Assembly: GCA_002104905.1 (NCBI GenBank)
Contig: MCFE01000883.1
Coordinates: 1 to 28,393, forward strand
DNA length: 28,393 bases
Direction: 5' to 3'
DNA from: Basidiobolus meristosporus CBS 931.73
Lineage: Eukaryota; Basidiobolomycota; Basidiobolomycetes; Basidiobolales; Basidiobolaceae
Within the stretch, counting starts at the first letter, position 1. Each line of letters opens with the position of its first letter. Position numbers and translations under genes: made by a program. Below are positions 1 to 9,401 of this stretch, one piece after another. The notes below the pieces were generated by a model. That model was not told where the DNA came from. It did not search any database and saw only the letters and a program-made list of their open reading frames with translations.

Positions 1-630
1 TGGAACACCATGTTTAGTAATTACTTTGCCTGTGAGAGAAGTATACAAGGGAGGCAATCCCACAACAATAGATCATCATCCCTTTTATCAATATACTAAT
101 TTGTTGATCAGTGTGAGCACTGCTACCTGGTGCTACCTGAGCTCCAGCCTTTGCCCACAGGACACTCCCAGGAAGCCGTGCTGACAGCCAACTGACCTTA
201 GAGGCACTACTTGTGAGGAATATTCAGAGTAGGTATCTTTTATTACATTTGATTTTTTCCCAGGTTTTTTCTTGTACAGGCATAGGTACCTTTCTGTCTG
301 TGTAACTATTGACCTTAGCTGCATTCTTATCAGGTCCCTGCTAATGGAGCTTACAGTGATTTGACTTTGGAAGCTTTAGTATATTGTTTTCTCAAAAGAT
401 GTTGAACCCAGCACATACTTTTGTTAAGATGCTAACTATGTTGGGGGTTGTAGCAGAATAGTATTCCATTGACAAGCTTGTGGCTTTATTCCCCTTCACA
501 TTAGAGTGGAGTCAGACCCAGATATTCCTAACAAGCTATTGCCAGAGGTTATTACACCCATTGAACACCTTACACAACACACTTGAGAAGTGATGGACAT
601 ATCTCTCCCTTGGACCTATACACAACCACA
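1..630 (+). repeat. 5' LTR of family A element (partial)
   Basis: This stretch aligns along its length with the right part of the solo LTR at 15794-16864, from the TGGAACACCATG region (about 16230 there) to the terminal CCACA. The first roughly 430 bp of the LTR would lie left of the window. It keeps a TATA-like GTATACAAGGG near 40-50 and a CAATAGATC relative of the AATAAA of the younger copy. CpG sites of the solo copy are mostly TG or CA here. Confidence 0.85.
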
Positions 631-652
631 TATTTGCACCCAATGTGGGGGG
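631..652 (+). other. Probable primer-binding site of family A element
   Basis: Directly after the LTR end comes TTTGCACCCAATGTGGGG (starting at 633). This resembles a tRNA-primed TGGCGCCCAACGTGGGG-type site with CG changed to CA and TG. The position is right, but the assignment depends on assuming CpG decay, so the tRNA is not named. Confidence 0.4.
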
Positions 653-769
653 CTTGTACAAGCTCCATAGGACCCAACAAGATTTACCCAAATACTTGAG
701 TCATTACACACTTACTGAAAAGATACTACCAATATTATAAAGATTAAAGCCCCTACCTACATATGCAGA

Positions 770-1336
770 ATGAACTCTATGCCATTATCACTCTCAAATG
801 GTGCCCAATAGTTTGATGTGAAGAATGTGGAAAGCTTCATACTCAACTGGGAGATGCTCTGCAAAATGTGCAGCCTTACTAAACAAGAAATGGCTGAAGA
901 CTTCCCCCTACTACTGCACCAATGATATTACCACTAAGCTTCTCAGACAAGGAGACATTGTCACTGACTGGGCCTTAATGAAGACCTAACTACAAGTCAA
1001 GTATGGTAGAACCCTCATATACTATGAAACTGAAGATCTGAGACACTTTGAAAGATCTGGACTCTTGAAGTTACCACTATAAGAGTTCATTCAGCAGTAT
1101 GAAGAGATGGCCAAGCCACTCCTAGAGTTCCAAGCTATAACTGAGCTTACCATGAAACTTTACCTTGCACAAGGACTTCCCCAGGACTTGGCAAAGAAAG
1201 TTGACCTACATGCAGCCAAGGATGACAAGTATGGCATTCCATGCTTTGCAGAGATGAAATATGTTCTTCTAGAGGCCAGACAGACTTCCACCTTTGTGAG
1301 ACTCTTTAAGCCTAATCTGCCAGACCTAAGAGCTTG
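770..1336 (+). pseudogene. gag remnant of family A element
   Basis: A retrotransposon gag-like reading can be followed across several frames: an early part with ESFILNWEMLCKM near 830-870, interrupted by stops, then an open stretch 1107-1337 (EFIQQYEEMAKPLLEF immediately upstream and within it, ending in FVRLFKPNLPDLRA). Its composition and position between the primer-binding site and pol sequence fit a capsid domain. No CCHC zinc knuckle is present; it was probably lost in the internal deletion. The reading is broken by TAA/TAG/TGA codons around 920-1080. Family-level identity is by resemblance only. Confidence 0.5.
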
Positions 1337-1437
1337 ATACAGATGGAATGGTTGCTGACAAGGAAGGAAGAAAAATCCCCACCAACTTCCAAAGAGGATG
1401 GATGAGGGCCCTTTTCCAAAGATCCAACTCAGCAACT

Positions 1438-1824
1438 AGAAAGATTACAGCTGATGCCCCTATATGGATATTTATACTTCAAGGCCTTATTGGCAGATTT
1501 GGCTGCATCGAACAGTTTGTTGGTCACAGAGAAGAGATGACATCCCCAATAATTCAGGAGTTATGCTCAAAGTACAAGATACACATTGCTTTTGCTACAG
1601 CTTACCTTCCTCAAGCCAATAGAATGGCAGAGAGAAGACATGGACCACTGGTTAACTCTCTAGTCACAACCTGCAAGAATAATACAACACTGTGGCCACA
1701 GCAGTTGCATTGTGCACTCTGGGCAGATAGGACTACTACTAAGAGAATGAATGGACTATCACCATTTAAGCTACTGATTGGAAATGACTGCATACTACCA
1801 GTTGAGTTAGGCACAGCCATTTAG
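1438..1824 (+). pseudogene. Integrase core remnant of family A element
   Basis: The open frame 1348-1824 encodes the second half of a gypsy-type integrase core. Recognisable are the EMTSPIIQELCSKY segment after the expected second catalytic Asp, the ATAYLPQANRMAERRHGPL segment carrying the third catalytic residue (Glu in MAER), and the downstream LNGLSPFKLLIG-like motif (MNGLSPFKLLIG). The expected Asp of the second motif is not visible (VGHREE occupies the place), and the HHCC domain and first Asp are absent. The first 30 or so codons (1348-1437) do not look like integrase and probably derive from the deletion junction. The frame ends with TAG at 1822. Confidence 0.7.
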
Positions 1825-2098
1825 AACTTGTTAAATTGGAAATCTAATATGCACACTGAAGACCTCCTAGCCACTTGTACACAGCAACTTGATCACCATG
1901 ACTAAAATATCAACATAGCTGCTGAACAACTTAAGGAAACATGGCTAGAGAGCAAAGTACCCATTGACAAGTCACATTCAACAAGACCAAAGCCACAGTC
2001 ACTTGGAGACATAGTAATACTCTATGATTCCACCTAAGTTATTCAAGCAAGGGAATTTGACACAGCCTGATTAGTTTGCTTTAATCCAAGCTCAAAGC

Positions 2099-2113
2099 TG
2101 CAAGGGGGGTGCA
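2099..2113 (+). other. Polypurine tract of family A element
   Basis: CAAGGGGGGTGCA lies immediately before the 3' LTR start at 2114 (CGTAGTGGGG, from TGTAGTGGGG). A G-run at this place is the usual start site for plus-strand synthesis. It fixes the element orientation as +. Confidence 0.7.
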
Positions 2114-2246
2114 CGTAGTGGGGTCAGAGTAACACCCACTGACATATGTGCTCATTCCCATATTTTCTATTTCCCAATTTTTCTACTACACTTATATTAG
2201 TTTTATCCCATTTGCCTTACTTGATCAGTACTGTGCCATAAGCTGG
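2114..2246 (+). repeat. 3' LTR of family A element, left part
   Basis: Matches the first about 130 bp of the solo LTR (15794-about 15926), including the ACACCCACTGACA and TAGTTTTATCCCATTTG segments. It stops at 2246 where an inverted LTR begins; the remainder of this LTR resumes near 3236. Confidence 0.85.
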
Positions 2247-3232
2247 TGTGGTGGTGTATAGGTCCAAGGGAGAGATATGTCCAACGCTTCTCAAGTGTTT
2301 TGTGTGTTGGGTGTTCACTTGGTGCAATAACCTCTGGCAAAAGCTTGCTAGGAATACTTGGGCTCTGTCTCTGATCTAATGTGATGGGGAATAAAGCCAC
2401 AAGCTTGTCAAGGGAAAACTATTGAGCTACAATCCCCAACTTAGTTGGCGTCTGACAAAAGTATGTGCTAGGTTCAGCATCCTTTAAGATGACAATGTAC
2501 TAAAGCTTCCAAAGTCAAAACAACTGTAAACTCCACCAGCAGGGACTTGATAAGAATGCAGCTGTGGTCATTAGTTACATATACAGAAAAGTATCTTTGC
2601 CTGTACAAGAACAAACTTGGGAAAGAATCAAATATAATAAAAGATATCTACTCTGAGTATTCCTCACAAATAGTGCCTCCAAGGTTGGTTGGCTGTCAGC
2701 GCGGTTTCCTGGGAGTGTCCTGTGGTCTGGGGTTAGAAGTTCAGGTAGCAGCAGGTGGCAGCTATCACACTAATCAACAAGTCGGTATATTGATAAAAGG
2801 GATGATAACTTATTGTTGAGGGATAGCCTCCCTTATATACTTTTCTTACTGACTAAGTGATAACTAATCATGATGTTCTAGAAGGTTCCGGATATAAATA
2901 GAAATCTTAATGAGCTCAGAATGACCTAAGAATGTTTGAAGTAGGTGCCAGAAGGTTCTATGAGGCACAGCACATTCAACCAATCAGCAATCAGTACTCT
3001 GAAACCTGTGTAACATAGGGATACCATATATGATATGGAAATGGTAGGGATGGTGACACAGGTTGAACATGTGTCACGGGTACTGGTGTGGGTACTTGCC
3101 TAATATAGAAGTACCTTCTGCTAGTAATCTTACATAAAGTGGGGGATAACTTGTGCAATAAGGTAAGCAGGTGTGATAGTCAACCGGCTTATGGGATAGT
3201 ATTGATCAGGTAAGACAAATGGGATAAAACTA
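2247..3232 (-). repeat. Inverted family A LTR inserted in the 3' LTR
   Basis: Read on the minus strand this aligns with the solo LTR from about position 80 to its end; the end CCACCACA is at 2247. About 75-80 bp of its 5' end are missing at 3232. It retains more CpGs (for example GCGCGG near 2700, TTCCGG near 2887, CACGGG near 3077) than the host LTR, so it is younger. No target duplication can be seen because about 115 bp of the host LTR and the end of the insert are both absent at the right junction. Confidence 0.8.
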
Positions 3233-3235
3233 ATT

Positions 3236-4053
3236 TACCAAACTGTGTCACCATTCCTACCAATTTCATACCATATATGGCATCCCTATGTTACACAGGT
3301 ATTAGAATACTAATTCCTGATTGTATGCATGTGTGGTATCTCTTAGAGCCTTCTAGTACCTACTTAGAACATTCTTAGCTCATACTGATGTCATTAAGAT
3401 TTCTATTTGGCCACCAGAACCTTCTGGAACACCATGCTTAGTAATCTCTTAGTCAGTAAGAAAAGTATACAAGGGAGGCTATCCCACAACAATAAATCAT
3501 CATCCCTTTTATCAACATACCAACTTGTTGATTAGTGTGATCACTGCTACCTGCTGCAATCTGAGCTCCAAGCTTTGACCACTGGACATTCCCAGGAAAC
3601 TGCAATGACAGCCAACTGACCTTTGAGGCACTACTTGTGAGGAATACTCAAAGTAGATATATTTTTTACATTTGATTTTTCCCAAGTTTGTTCTTGTATA
3701 GGAAAAGATACTTTTCTGTCCTTGTAACTATTGACCACAGCTGCATTCTTATCAAGTCCCTGCTGGTGGGGTTTACATTTGTTTTGACCTTGGAAGCATA
3801 AGTACATTGTGATTTTAAAGAATGCTGAACCAAGCATATGCATTTGTTAAGATGCCAATTAAATTGGGGATTGTAGCTTAGTAATTCTCCCTTGACAGGC
3901 TTGTGGCTTTATTCCCCTTTGTATTAGAGATGAGCCAGAACCCAAGTATTCCTAGCAAGCTTTTGCCAGAGGTTATTGCACCCGGTGAACACCCCACACA
4001 AAACACTTGACAACTGCTGGACAAATTTCTCCGTTGGACTATACACTACCACA
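3236..4053 (+). repeat. 3' LTR of family A element, right part
   Basis: Resumes at the LTR position equivalent to about 16045 in the solo copy (GTGTCACCATTCC) and runs to the terminal TACCACA at 4053. Together with 2114-2246 it makes one LTR lacking about 115 bp. Confidence 0.85.
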
Positions 4054-4594
4054 CCATCATAATACCAGCAGCTTAGAATTAGTGACTCACTTGACAATCT
4101 GATAATAGGATCACAACAGCATTTTGCTAATTCTACTGCCAAATACAGTTATAAACTTGACAGGGTTTGATTGGTGCTGTGACAATAATGGCATGTCTTT
4201 GTTGTGGTCTTAATGCACTCTACAGTTATCTTAATTTGATCTAACTGTCCAGCACATCCAGTTGCCTTATATGGCCAAAAGATTGACGGTATTTTGATAG
4301 CCTCATTGCAAGTCTCTGATGGCATTATTGCAGCAGTATGACAGTCTACAGCTGTTTCTGTGTAATGCTACCATACCAATTTACCATATGGTGTTTCCTT
4401 TTTCTACCTCCCCTTGTGCAATTCAAATATTCCACTGTAAAATCACCCCTCTTTATTTGCTTACCCACTACTACTTTAGGTATTCCACATATGGTTTGAA
4501 TAAAAAAAAACTATTGCCTCCTGCTTACTAACCTTTACAATTGAACAGACCTGCCACAATTTACATACTGCTATTGCCTCAACTTTATGTCTTC

Positions 4595-5260
4595 TTAGTG
4601 TGATACTTGCACAGCTACCATGTACCTTGGGCTGCTGTTATCATATACATCTTGCAAACATATGCTTTGTTGCTGCCACTTCTGCCATGAATATTTACTG
4701 CACATTTGCATGCACTTTTTAGTATTGAGCCAATATATTCCTTCTTCCTGCTGGATTCTAGTCCCCCTTATATGTGACCTCTGGCTCTTGCTTGTGTGAG
4801 TTCCATATTGAATGGTGTGAAGTTGGCTTGTGGCCAAGTGAAGTCCAGTACAAGTTGGTAGCATTGTCCTAATAGAAATTAGCTGCTTGTTGCACCCAAC
4901 CCAGGTTTGCACTGCTTAACTTATTACCCATGCACTGGGGCTGCTCAGATTCTTAATGCCATACACATAGATATCTCCATATGCATATCTGTCCACATTA
5001 TTTGCAACTCTTCATGGCTGTCCCCTATGTGCTAACTTTTCAAATCCATGACAGACTTGAAGGTTATATTCTTGCAGAGATTAGGATATGATAGTACCTG
5101 TGACTTGACTTGACTTCCTGTCTTGCCACACATCTGCTCCATAAAAACTCCCAAAAGATGAAGCAAGACCTAATATTCTCCACACACTAAGCAAAATGGA
5201 CTAGAGAATGGATACAGTAGCAGCAGAGATCTATGTGTCAGCTTTATGCTTGTAGCATAG
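4595..5260 (-). pseudogene. Tnp2 transposase C-terminal remnant, copy 1
   Basis: An open stretch 4912-4595 (minus) includes RGTRIQQEEGIYWLNTKK, which matches GTRVQQIEGICLLNTKK in copy 2 at about 13291-13341. Upstream, readable across frames near 4990-5160, is a WSRCV/GKTGSQVKSQVLSYPNL-like segment that corresponds to the IGRKVK..QVLPYPNLIKN segment in copy 2 near 13035-13090. In Tnp2 proteins this region follows the catalytic core. The reading is broken by many stops. Assignment to the transposase C-terminus rests on colinearity with the better recognised upstream parts. Confidence 0.5.
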
Positions 5261-5336
5261 CCGCTCAAATCCCTTTACAAACTCCTTGCACAGCAGCTTT
5301 AGATGTATCTAGTCAGCATTGGTAATCAGCTTCTGG

Positions 5337-5573
5337 CTAAATATTCTTACAATGTCCACATATGACTCCCAATTCTTCCAATGTACTCTTGGTAGGAATG
5401 TCTTCAGAGCACCACTTGAATAAATACATATCCCGCTCATCCAGTTGTGCATTTGTATTGTTGCATATGTGTATGAATATTGATTGGAGCCTGTGAGAAG
5501 TACTTAGGCTAGCAGATACTCTGTAATGACTTGTCAAATCTTTCAAATTTCTCCAGTATTTCAAAGGGCTCAT
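5337..5573 (-). pseudogene. Tnp2 transposase internal remnant, copy 1
   Basis: A 78-codon open stretch on the minus strand lies between the recognisable core and the C-terminal remnant. It begins near the end of the region aligned to copy 2 at 12320-12480 (both contain an IFIHICNNTNA / VFIYNYSNTNT-like segment). I do not recognise a motif in it on its own; it is listed because it is colinear between the two copies. Confidence 0.4.
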
Positions 5574-5609
5574 TCAGCTTGAAGCACCCCGTGTACAATT
5601 TGGTTATTA

Positions 5610-6255
5610 TTATAGGGAGTTGTTGAAAAGCAAATACATTACTCCCAGTGGAAAGCTTTTGCTCCAATAGATACCCTTTATCCCAAGTATCTCTGCTTTC
5701 TGATTAATTCCATATTCTGGCCCATGGCTTACAGCTTGCCAACTTTGCTGCAATTGCATGCTGACTTCTGTAGGTTCTCTCTGTTGAAAGATAATGTTCT
5801 TAGTGTTGATGTTTTGGCTATAAAAATGTGTGTGTGTTATGGAGTAAATCCCTTGGATCTCACACATTTAACAGCAATACCGGCCATTGAGCCCAGAAAA
5901 GCCTGATATCTTGCTGATGGCTGGGGTATCTCCAATGCAGATAATAATGTTTGCTTTTACATGACAGCCACTTACTGTTTACCTGCTGGAAAGCATACAA
6001 AACTTCTCTGGCAATAGATACAGGTAGCTATCCAGGTTGGACAGTGATCTGGGCCCAGATACCAGTGAGACTACCATCAGATTCTGCTATGATACTGTAA
6101 GATAGGTGGCAGATTCAGGCTGATGAGAATAAGTGGCCAGCATAATTTGGTGTTAGAGTACTTATATAATGGGAATCCATCAAGTGCTAAGGCCAAGGCC
6201 TGGTCATATAAGCCTTCAATGTAGACCTTGCTTCTTGGCTGTTTGCAATGTTGCC
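5610..6255 (-). pseudogene. Tnp2 transposase core remnant, copy 1
   Basis: Minus-strand translation gives, around 6000-5880, a stretch equivalent to the GDTPAISKISGFSG block typical of Tnp2 (Transposase_21) proteins, followed by an open frame 5867-5610 with EVSMQLQQSWQAVSHGPEYG and IYWSKSFPLGV. Copy 2 has the matching EVSMQLQQSLPAISH and IYWSKSFPLWS in another frame near 12155-12275. In this family the block follows the LYPLL.EF.RL segment, which is readable upstream near 6050-6100. Stops and frameshifts prevent any product. Confidence 0.6.
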
Positions 6256-6259
6256 ATTA

Positions 6260-6610
6260 TGTTATGATCTGCCGCTTGAATGTTTGAGTTAGATCAGTTT
6301 TAGTCAAATCAATCAGTTATATGTTTAACTTATCAGTACGTCAGTATTGTCTATCAAATCAGCTGCATTAGTCAGGAAATGAGCCAGCAGATCCTTATCA
6401 GACAGAAATAGATATATTAAGTAGGATCTTATTGGGTGATGATGATGCAATCAAATAAGTCATTAGCCACAGCCTACATTAGGAAATATAATTAGTCAGC
6501 ATTTGATCTGGCAAAATGTATATAAGGAGCTGCTGGAACCTCAATAAAGATCAGTTCAAGTTTTAGCAAATACAGTACTAGCTAAACTCCCTATTCCTCT
6601 ACAACTCTTA
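6260..6610 (+). repeat. Family B gypsy LTR, left part, inside Tnp2 copy 1
   Basis: TGTTATGATCTGCC starts an LTR that matches those at 11093-11448, 24816-25182 and 25796-26161 (minus). It has TATATAAGG at 6519 and AATAAA at 6543, a plausible promoter and polyadenylation pair. The last bases of the LTR (TATACTAAGACTTG) are displaced to 7291-7304 by the foldback element. No internal gypsy sequence adjoins it, so it is a solo LTR. It interrupts the Tnp2 reading between about 6259 and 7305. Confidence 0.85.
6519..6548 (+). promoter_or_regulatory. TATA box and AATAAA of family B LTR
   Basis: TATATAAGG at 6519-6527 is followed by AATAAA at 6543-6548. The pair is conserved in part in the copies near 11343-11370 and 25075-25107, as expected for an LTR U3/R boundary. 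Function is inferred from position. Confidence 0.45.
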
Positions 6611-7288
6611 AGACTTGTTCTGTTGGATAGTGCCACACTGAGCCATGAGTGCCAAATGATGCCATAGTGTGCAAAGAGGCCAAGTGAGCCTATACTTGGC
6701 CACAGAGTGTGAAACATGGATCTGCATCTTCATGCAAAGCAGCCCCTGTGTTTCACCTCTGATGCAGGAGAAAATCCATTTTTTGACGTTTTTTTGTGGA
6801 TCAATGTTGTGCAGGATGTGTAAGAGCACAGAAAAACTGAAGACATGCATCAGGTACTCAATACCCACGGCACTCTGAATCTAGCTCCTGTAGCTTGTAA
6901 CACGTCACAACAATGCATGGCACTATTGTGGTCCACTGGTACTATCTGGCACAAAGAACTTATAGTGCCAGATAGTGTCATGCATTGTTATGGCTTGTTA
7001 CAAGCCACAGGAGCTAGATTCAGAGTGCCATGGGTATTGAGTACCAAATGCATATTTTCAATCCTTTTGTTCTCTTACACATCCTGCACAACATTGACCT
7101 AAAAAAAAAGGTCAGAAAATGGGTTTTATCCAACAAAATTGTTGAAACACAGGGGCTGCTTTGCATGAAGATGCTGATCTATGCTTCACACTGTGTGGCC
7201 AAGTATAGGCTCACTTAGCCTTACTGGCTCACTATGGCATCATTTGGCACTCATGGCTCAATGTGGCACTATCCAACGGAACAAGTCT
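6611..7288. mobile_element. 678-bp foldback (MITE-like) element
   Basis: A near full-length inverted repeat: AGACTTGTTC at 6611 pairs with GAACAAGTCT ending at 7288, and the arms (about 330 bp each) pair through to a centre near 6955-6962, where CTGGCAC and GTGCCAG flank a short loop. It is flanked by TTA at 6608-6610 and TTA at 7289-7291, a 3-bp target duplication, and removing element plus one TTA restores the family B LTR end. It has no credible coding sequence; open frames inside it are mirror images of the two arms. TGGC/GCCA motifs recur at about 10-bp spacing near both ends. The type is non-autonomous, possibly CACTA- or PIF/Harbinger-related because of the 3-bp A/T duplication. Confidence 0.85.
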
Positions 7289-7304
7289 TTATACTAAGAC
7301 TTGA
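7289..7304 (+). repeat. Family B LTR, right tip after the foldback element
   Basis: TATACTAAGACTTG matches the LTR end (TATACCAAGACTTG) of the minus-strand copy at 25796. It follows the second TTA of the foldback duplication. The exact last base of the LTR is uncertain by several bases. Confidence 0.65.
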
Positions 7305-7740
7305 AAAATTGAATATATTGGATATGTTTGCCCTAATTGATATCAAGTGTGGTACATTATAGCTTTGTAATATCTGTTGGATGGCATGAGCTTTTTTCTC
7401 AGGGTATTACCAGAATATATCCGGAGTTTGTATTATGTTTTCCTTCAATGGTGGTGGATTCCAGGCAATTTGGACATGATGCAATGGTGGCATTTTTGGA
7501 TGTGAAAGCCATGCAACTGTTGACATATACTGGAATCAGGACAGTCTCTGGGTCATATATTGCCAGCTGCATGATAGTTGTCCACTTGTACCATGTACTT
7601 GGTAAGTTGCATCCCAGAATGATTTTGGCAAATTGTAGTAATAAATCCTCAAAGCCCCCAATACTGATATTAGTGGAAACACACCACTTCTGTAGCTATA
7701 ACATTACATTATCTACCAGTAAATGGATTACTGGTCTCAC
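7305..7740 (-). pseudogene. Tnp2 transposase N-terminal cysteine region, copy 1
   Basis: On the minus strand the codons at 7530-7461 read VYVNSCMAFTSKNAT and then CPNC, the C.NSC.AF...CP.C arrangement found near the start of the Tnp2/Transposase_21 domain, where it probably binds zinc. The following codons near 7440-7390 (EGKHNTNSGYILVIP) also fit the family. Copy 2 has the decayed equivalent at 11450-11580. The reading is broken shortly afterwards (TGA after VIP). An open frame on the plus strand (7337-7744) is only the complement of this region. Confidence 0.65.
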
Positions 7741-8223
7741 TTGACTCCATTAATTATCCTTGGCATTTGTTTCAATGCGGGTTGTCTCATTTTATATTGG
7801 GATTTGACCAGGCTCATGTGTGGTACTGTTGTTAGGGGAGATAGGCTCACAAACCCCTTTTGAAAGATATGTTGTAATGATCCCATTAAAAGGCCATCAC
7901 AAATTTAATGTCCTGTTACTAAGAGGTACTGATCCAGTCAGGATACCATGCAGAGACTGTTCCAAAATAATTGAGCACTAGATTTCACAAAAAACTTAGT
8001 CAAGATATTTTATCACAATAATATATAGGTGGCTTTTGATTGATTCCCTGCCAACTTGCTCACTTTCTGATCCCAGACACTCTGTCACCTTCTATCTTTG
8101 TGTGCATACTTCCTGACACAACTGTTTCTGTTACTTTTTGTGCATGCAAATTGATTTATTGTTGTTGATACTTCAGTTGTACCTCAATTGCCAATTGTAC
8201 TGACCTAAATAAGTCCCTATACC

Positions 8224-8955
8224 CTACACTAACATTAAGCCCAACCCCACACTCAACAAGTGACTCCAATAATATCCACCATTCAATAAGTATTTCTGCT
8301 GTAACACAAGTAATTCCATAAAAGTCCACCACTTAAAAATTATTTCTGCTGCAACGTTCTGGTCCCACAACTTTGGTAAGAACTCAATGGCACTATGCCA
8401 CTGATCATTCACCGGTTCCCACATGTCCTGGTCTTCAGCCAGCATTGCAAGGTCTAGCACCTCATCTGCCAGTCTTTGCAATAAATCCTTGCCACATTTA
8501 AGTGAGTCTTCTTGAGCACTGCTCTTGAAGCAGTGCTGCAACCTCTTGGTGCACCTATGAATGCTCCAAAATTCTACTGAAGGCATTGCAATAGTCCTTT
8601 GGGTTCTTGACATTAAAGCCTTGTTGATCAGTAAAATCATCACTCTGTCAACAATGGAGCACATGGAGGCTGTGGTAGATAAATTGCCTTTTTCTGCAAA
8701 CACATCTACCTTGCTGGAGTGTAGCTCAACTGGCTGCACTTCCAACTCTTGTGAAAACAGCTGCTTTCTTGTTGGTGATACTTTTTGGTTATAATGGGAT
8801 TCAGTCTGTTCCAGGCTTGCAGTGTAAATTGGCAAGAACTGTAAGTTTGTTACATGCTTCCCTGTCTCAGGCTTAGGTAGACATTTTTCTCTTTTCCTTA
8901 TCACTGCGAGGTTTCTCACTGCTACTTTGTCTGAGTGCTTATTATAATGACCCAC
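8224..8955 (-). pseudogene. Unrecognised 243-codon ORF in Tnp2 copy 1
   Basis: The longest open frame of the left half. It lies upstream (in transposon sense) of the Tnp2 cysteine region and is most simply the amino-terminal extension of the same protein or a second transposon protein. I recognise no domain. The sequence is polar with Lys/Arg/Gln-rich segments at the start and a Trp-rich, hydrophobic end (residues about 170-243), with no signal peptide. Further pieces continue upstream in other frames at 8922-9197 and 9402-9719, which suggests one long ancestral coding region broken by frameshifts. Copy 2 does not include this part, so no comparison is possible in the window. Confidence 0.4.
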
Positions 8956-9197
8956 ATATCTGTTTTGGCCTGCATATCTCTTGCTGGCACTCTTCTAGCA
9001 ACCTGATGTTTCTTTTCAGCTTGTTTCAAGCTCTTAACTGTAGTTGTGACAGGCTCCTGTAAAAGCTGCTGGTTTTTATTGCTGCCAGGTCCTTCACTCC
9101 TACTCTGACTGAGTGCCTCTTGAGTGGTCCTATGCTTTTTCCTTGATAAATGTTGTGCTGGTGTATCCGTGTCAGCCTGCTTGTCCCTAGTTGGCAC
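8922..9197 (-). pseudogene. Unrecognised ORF fragment, Tnp2 copy 1
   Basis: A 91-codon Lys/Gln/Thr-rich stretch that overlaps the end of the 8224-8955 frame. It contains two similar segments, VARRVPARDMQAKTDM near its end and MPTRDKQADTD at its beginning; the wider DNA around 8940-9010 and 9160-9260 looks like a duplicated unit (LOW-complexity linker with RVPxRDxQAxTD). It probably represents a repeat-containing, disordered part of the transposon protein. Confidence 0.35.
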
Positions 9198-9401
9198 TCT
9201 TCCAGCTACCTGATGTCTCTTTGATGCCTTTCTGGAGCTTTTGACACTGCTTGTAATGTGCTCCTCAGGAAGCTACTGGTCTTTAACCATGACACACTTG
9301 TACTTCTGCCTATGATAGTTTCTGCTACTCTTAAGATACTTTCTTAGCATACCAGTGCTGGCGCAAAATGAATTTGCCCATTTGAATCCAGGATAATGCT
9401 C

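Larger units (their letters stand above)
1..4053 (+). mobile_element. Degraded LTR retrotransposon, family A, internally deleted
   Basis: The element reads 5' LTR (cut by the window edge), primer-binding-like site, gag remnant, integrase remnant, polypurine tract, 3' LTR. Its LTRs match the complete 1071-bp solo LTR at 15794-16864. The internal region is only about 1.5 kb: protease, reverse transcriptase and RNase H are missing, so gag passes almost directly into integrase. The right end falls inside the Tnp2 transposon that resumes at 4054, because sequence there aligns without a break to the second Tnp2 copy near 13920-13950. The left flank and target duplication lie outside the window. The element is dead: many stops, frameshifts and strong CpG loss. 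Confidence 0.85.

Noticed and set aside
6600-6625. AAGACTTG at the foldback tip as proof that the element derives from the family B LTR end
   Set aside because: The LTR also ends in AAGACTTGT, but the second foldback copy lies in Tnp2 sequence with the same ends, so the shared octamer is more likely coincidence or target preference.
6608-7218. Several open frames of 62-86 codons in the foldback element (MGIEYLMHVF and MGIEYQMHIF types)
   Set aside because: The similar proteins on both strands simply mirror the two arms of the inverted repeat; there is no evidence of coding.
7337-7744. 135-codon plus-strand open frame
   Set aside because: Antisense to the Tnp2 cysteine region of copy 1, whose minus-strand reading matches the family and its second copy.
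8224-8955. 243-codon ORF as a host gene
   Set aside because: It sits between recognisable transposon parts, in the same direction, continues in broken frames upstream and has the same CpG-poor composition; a host gene is not supported.
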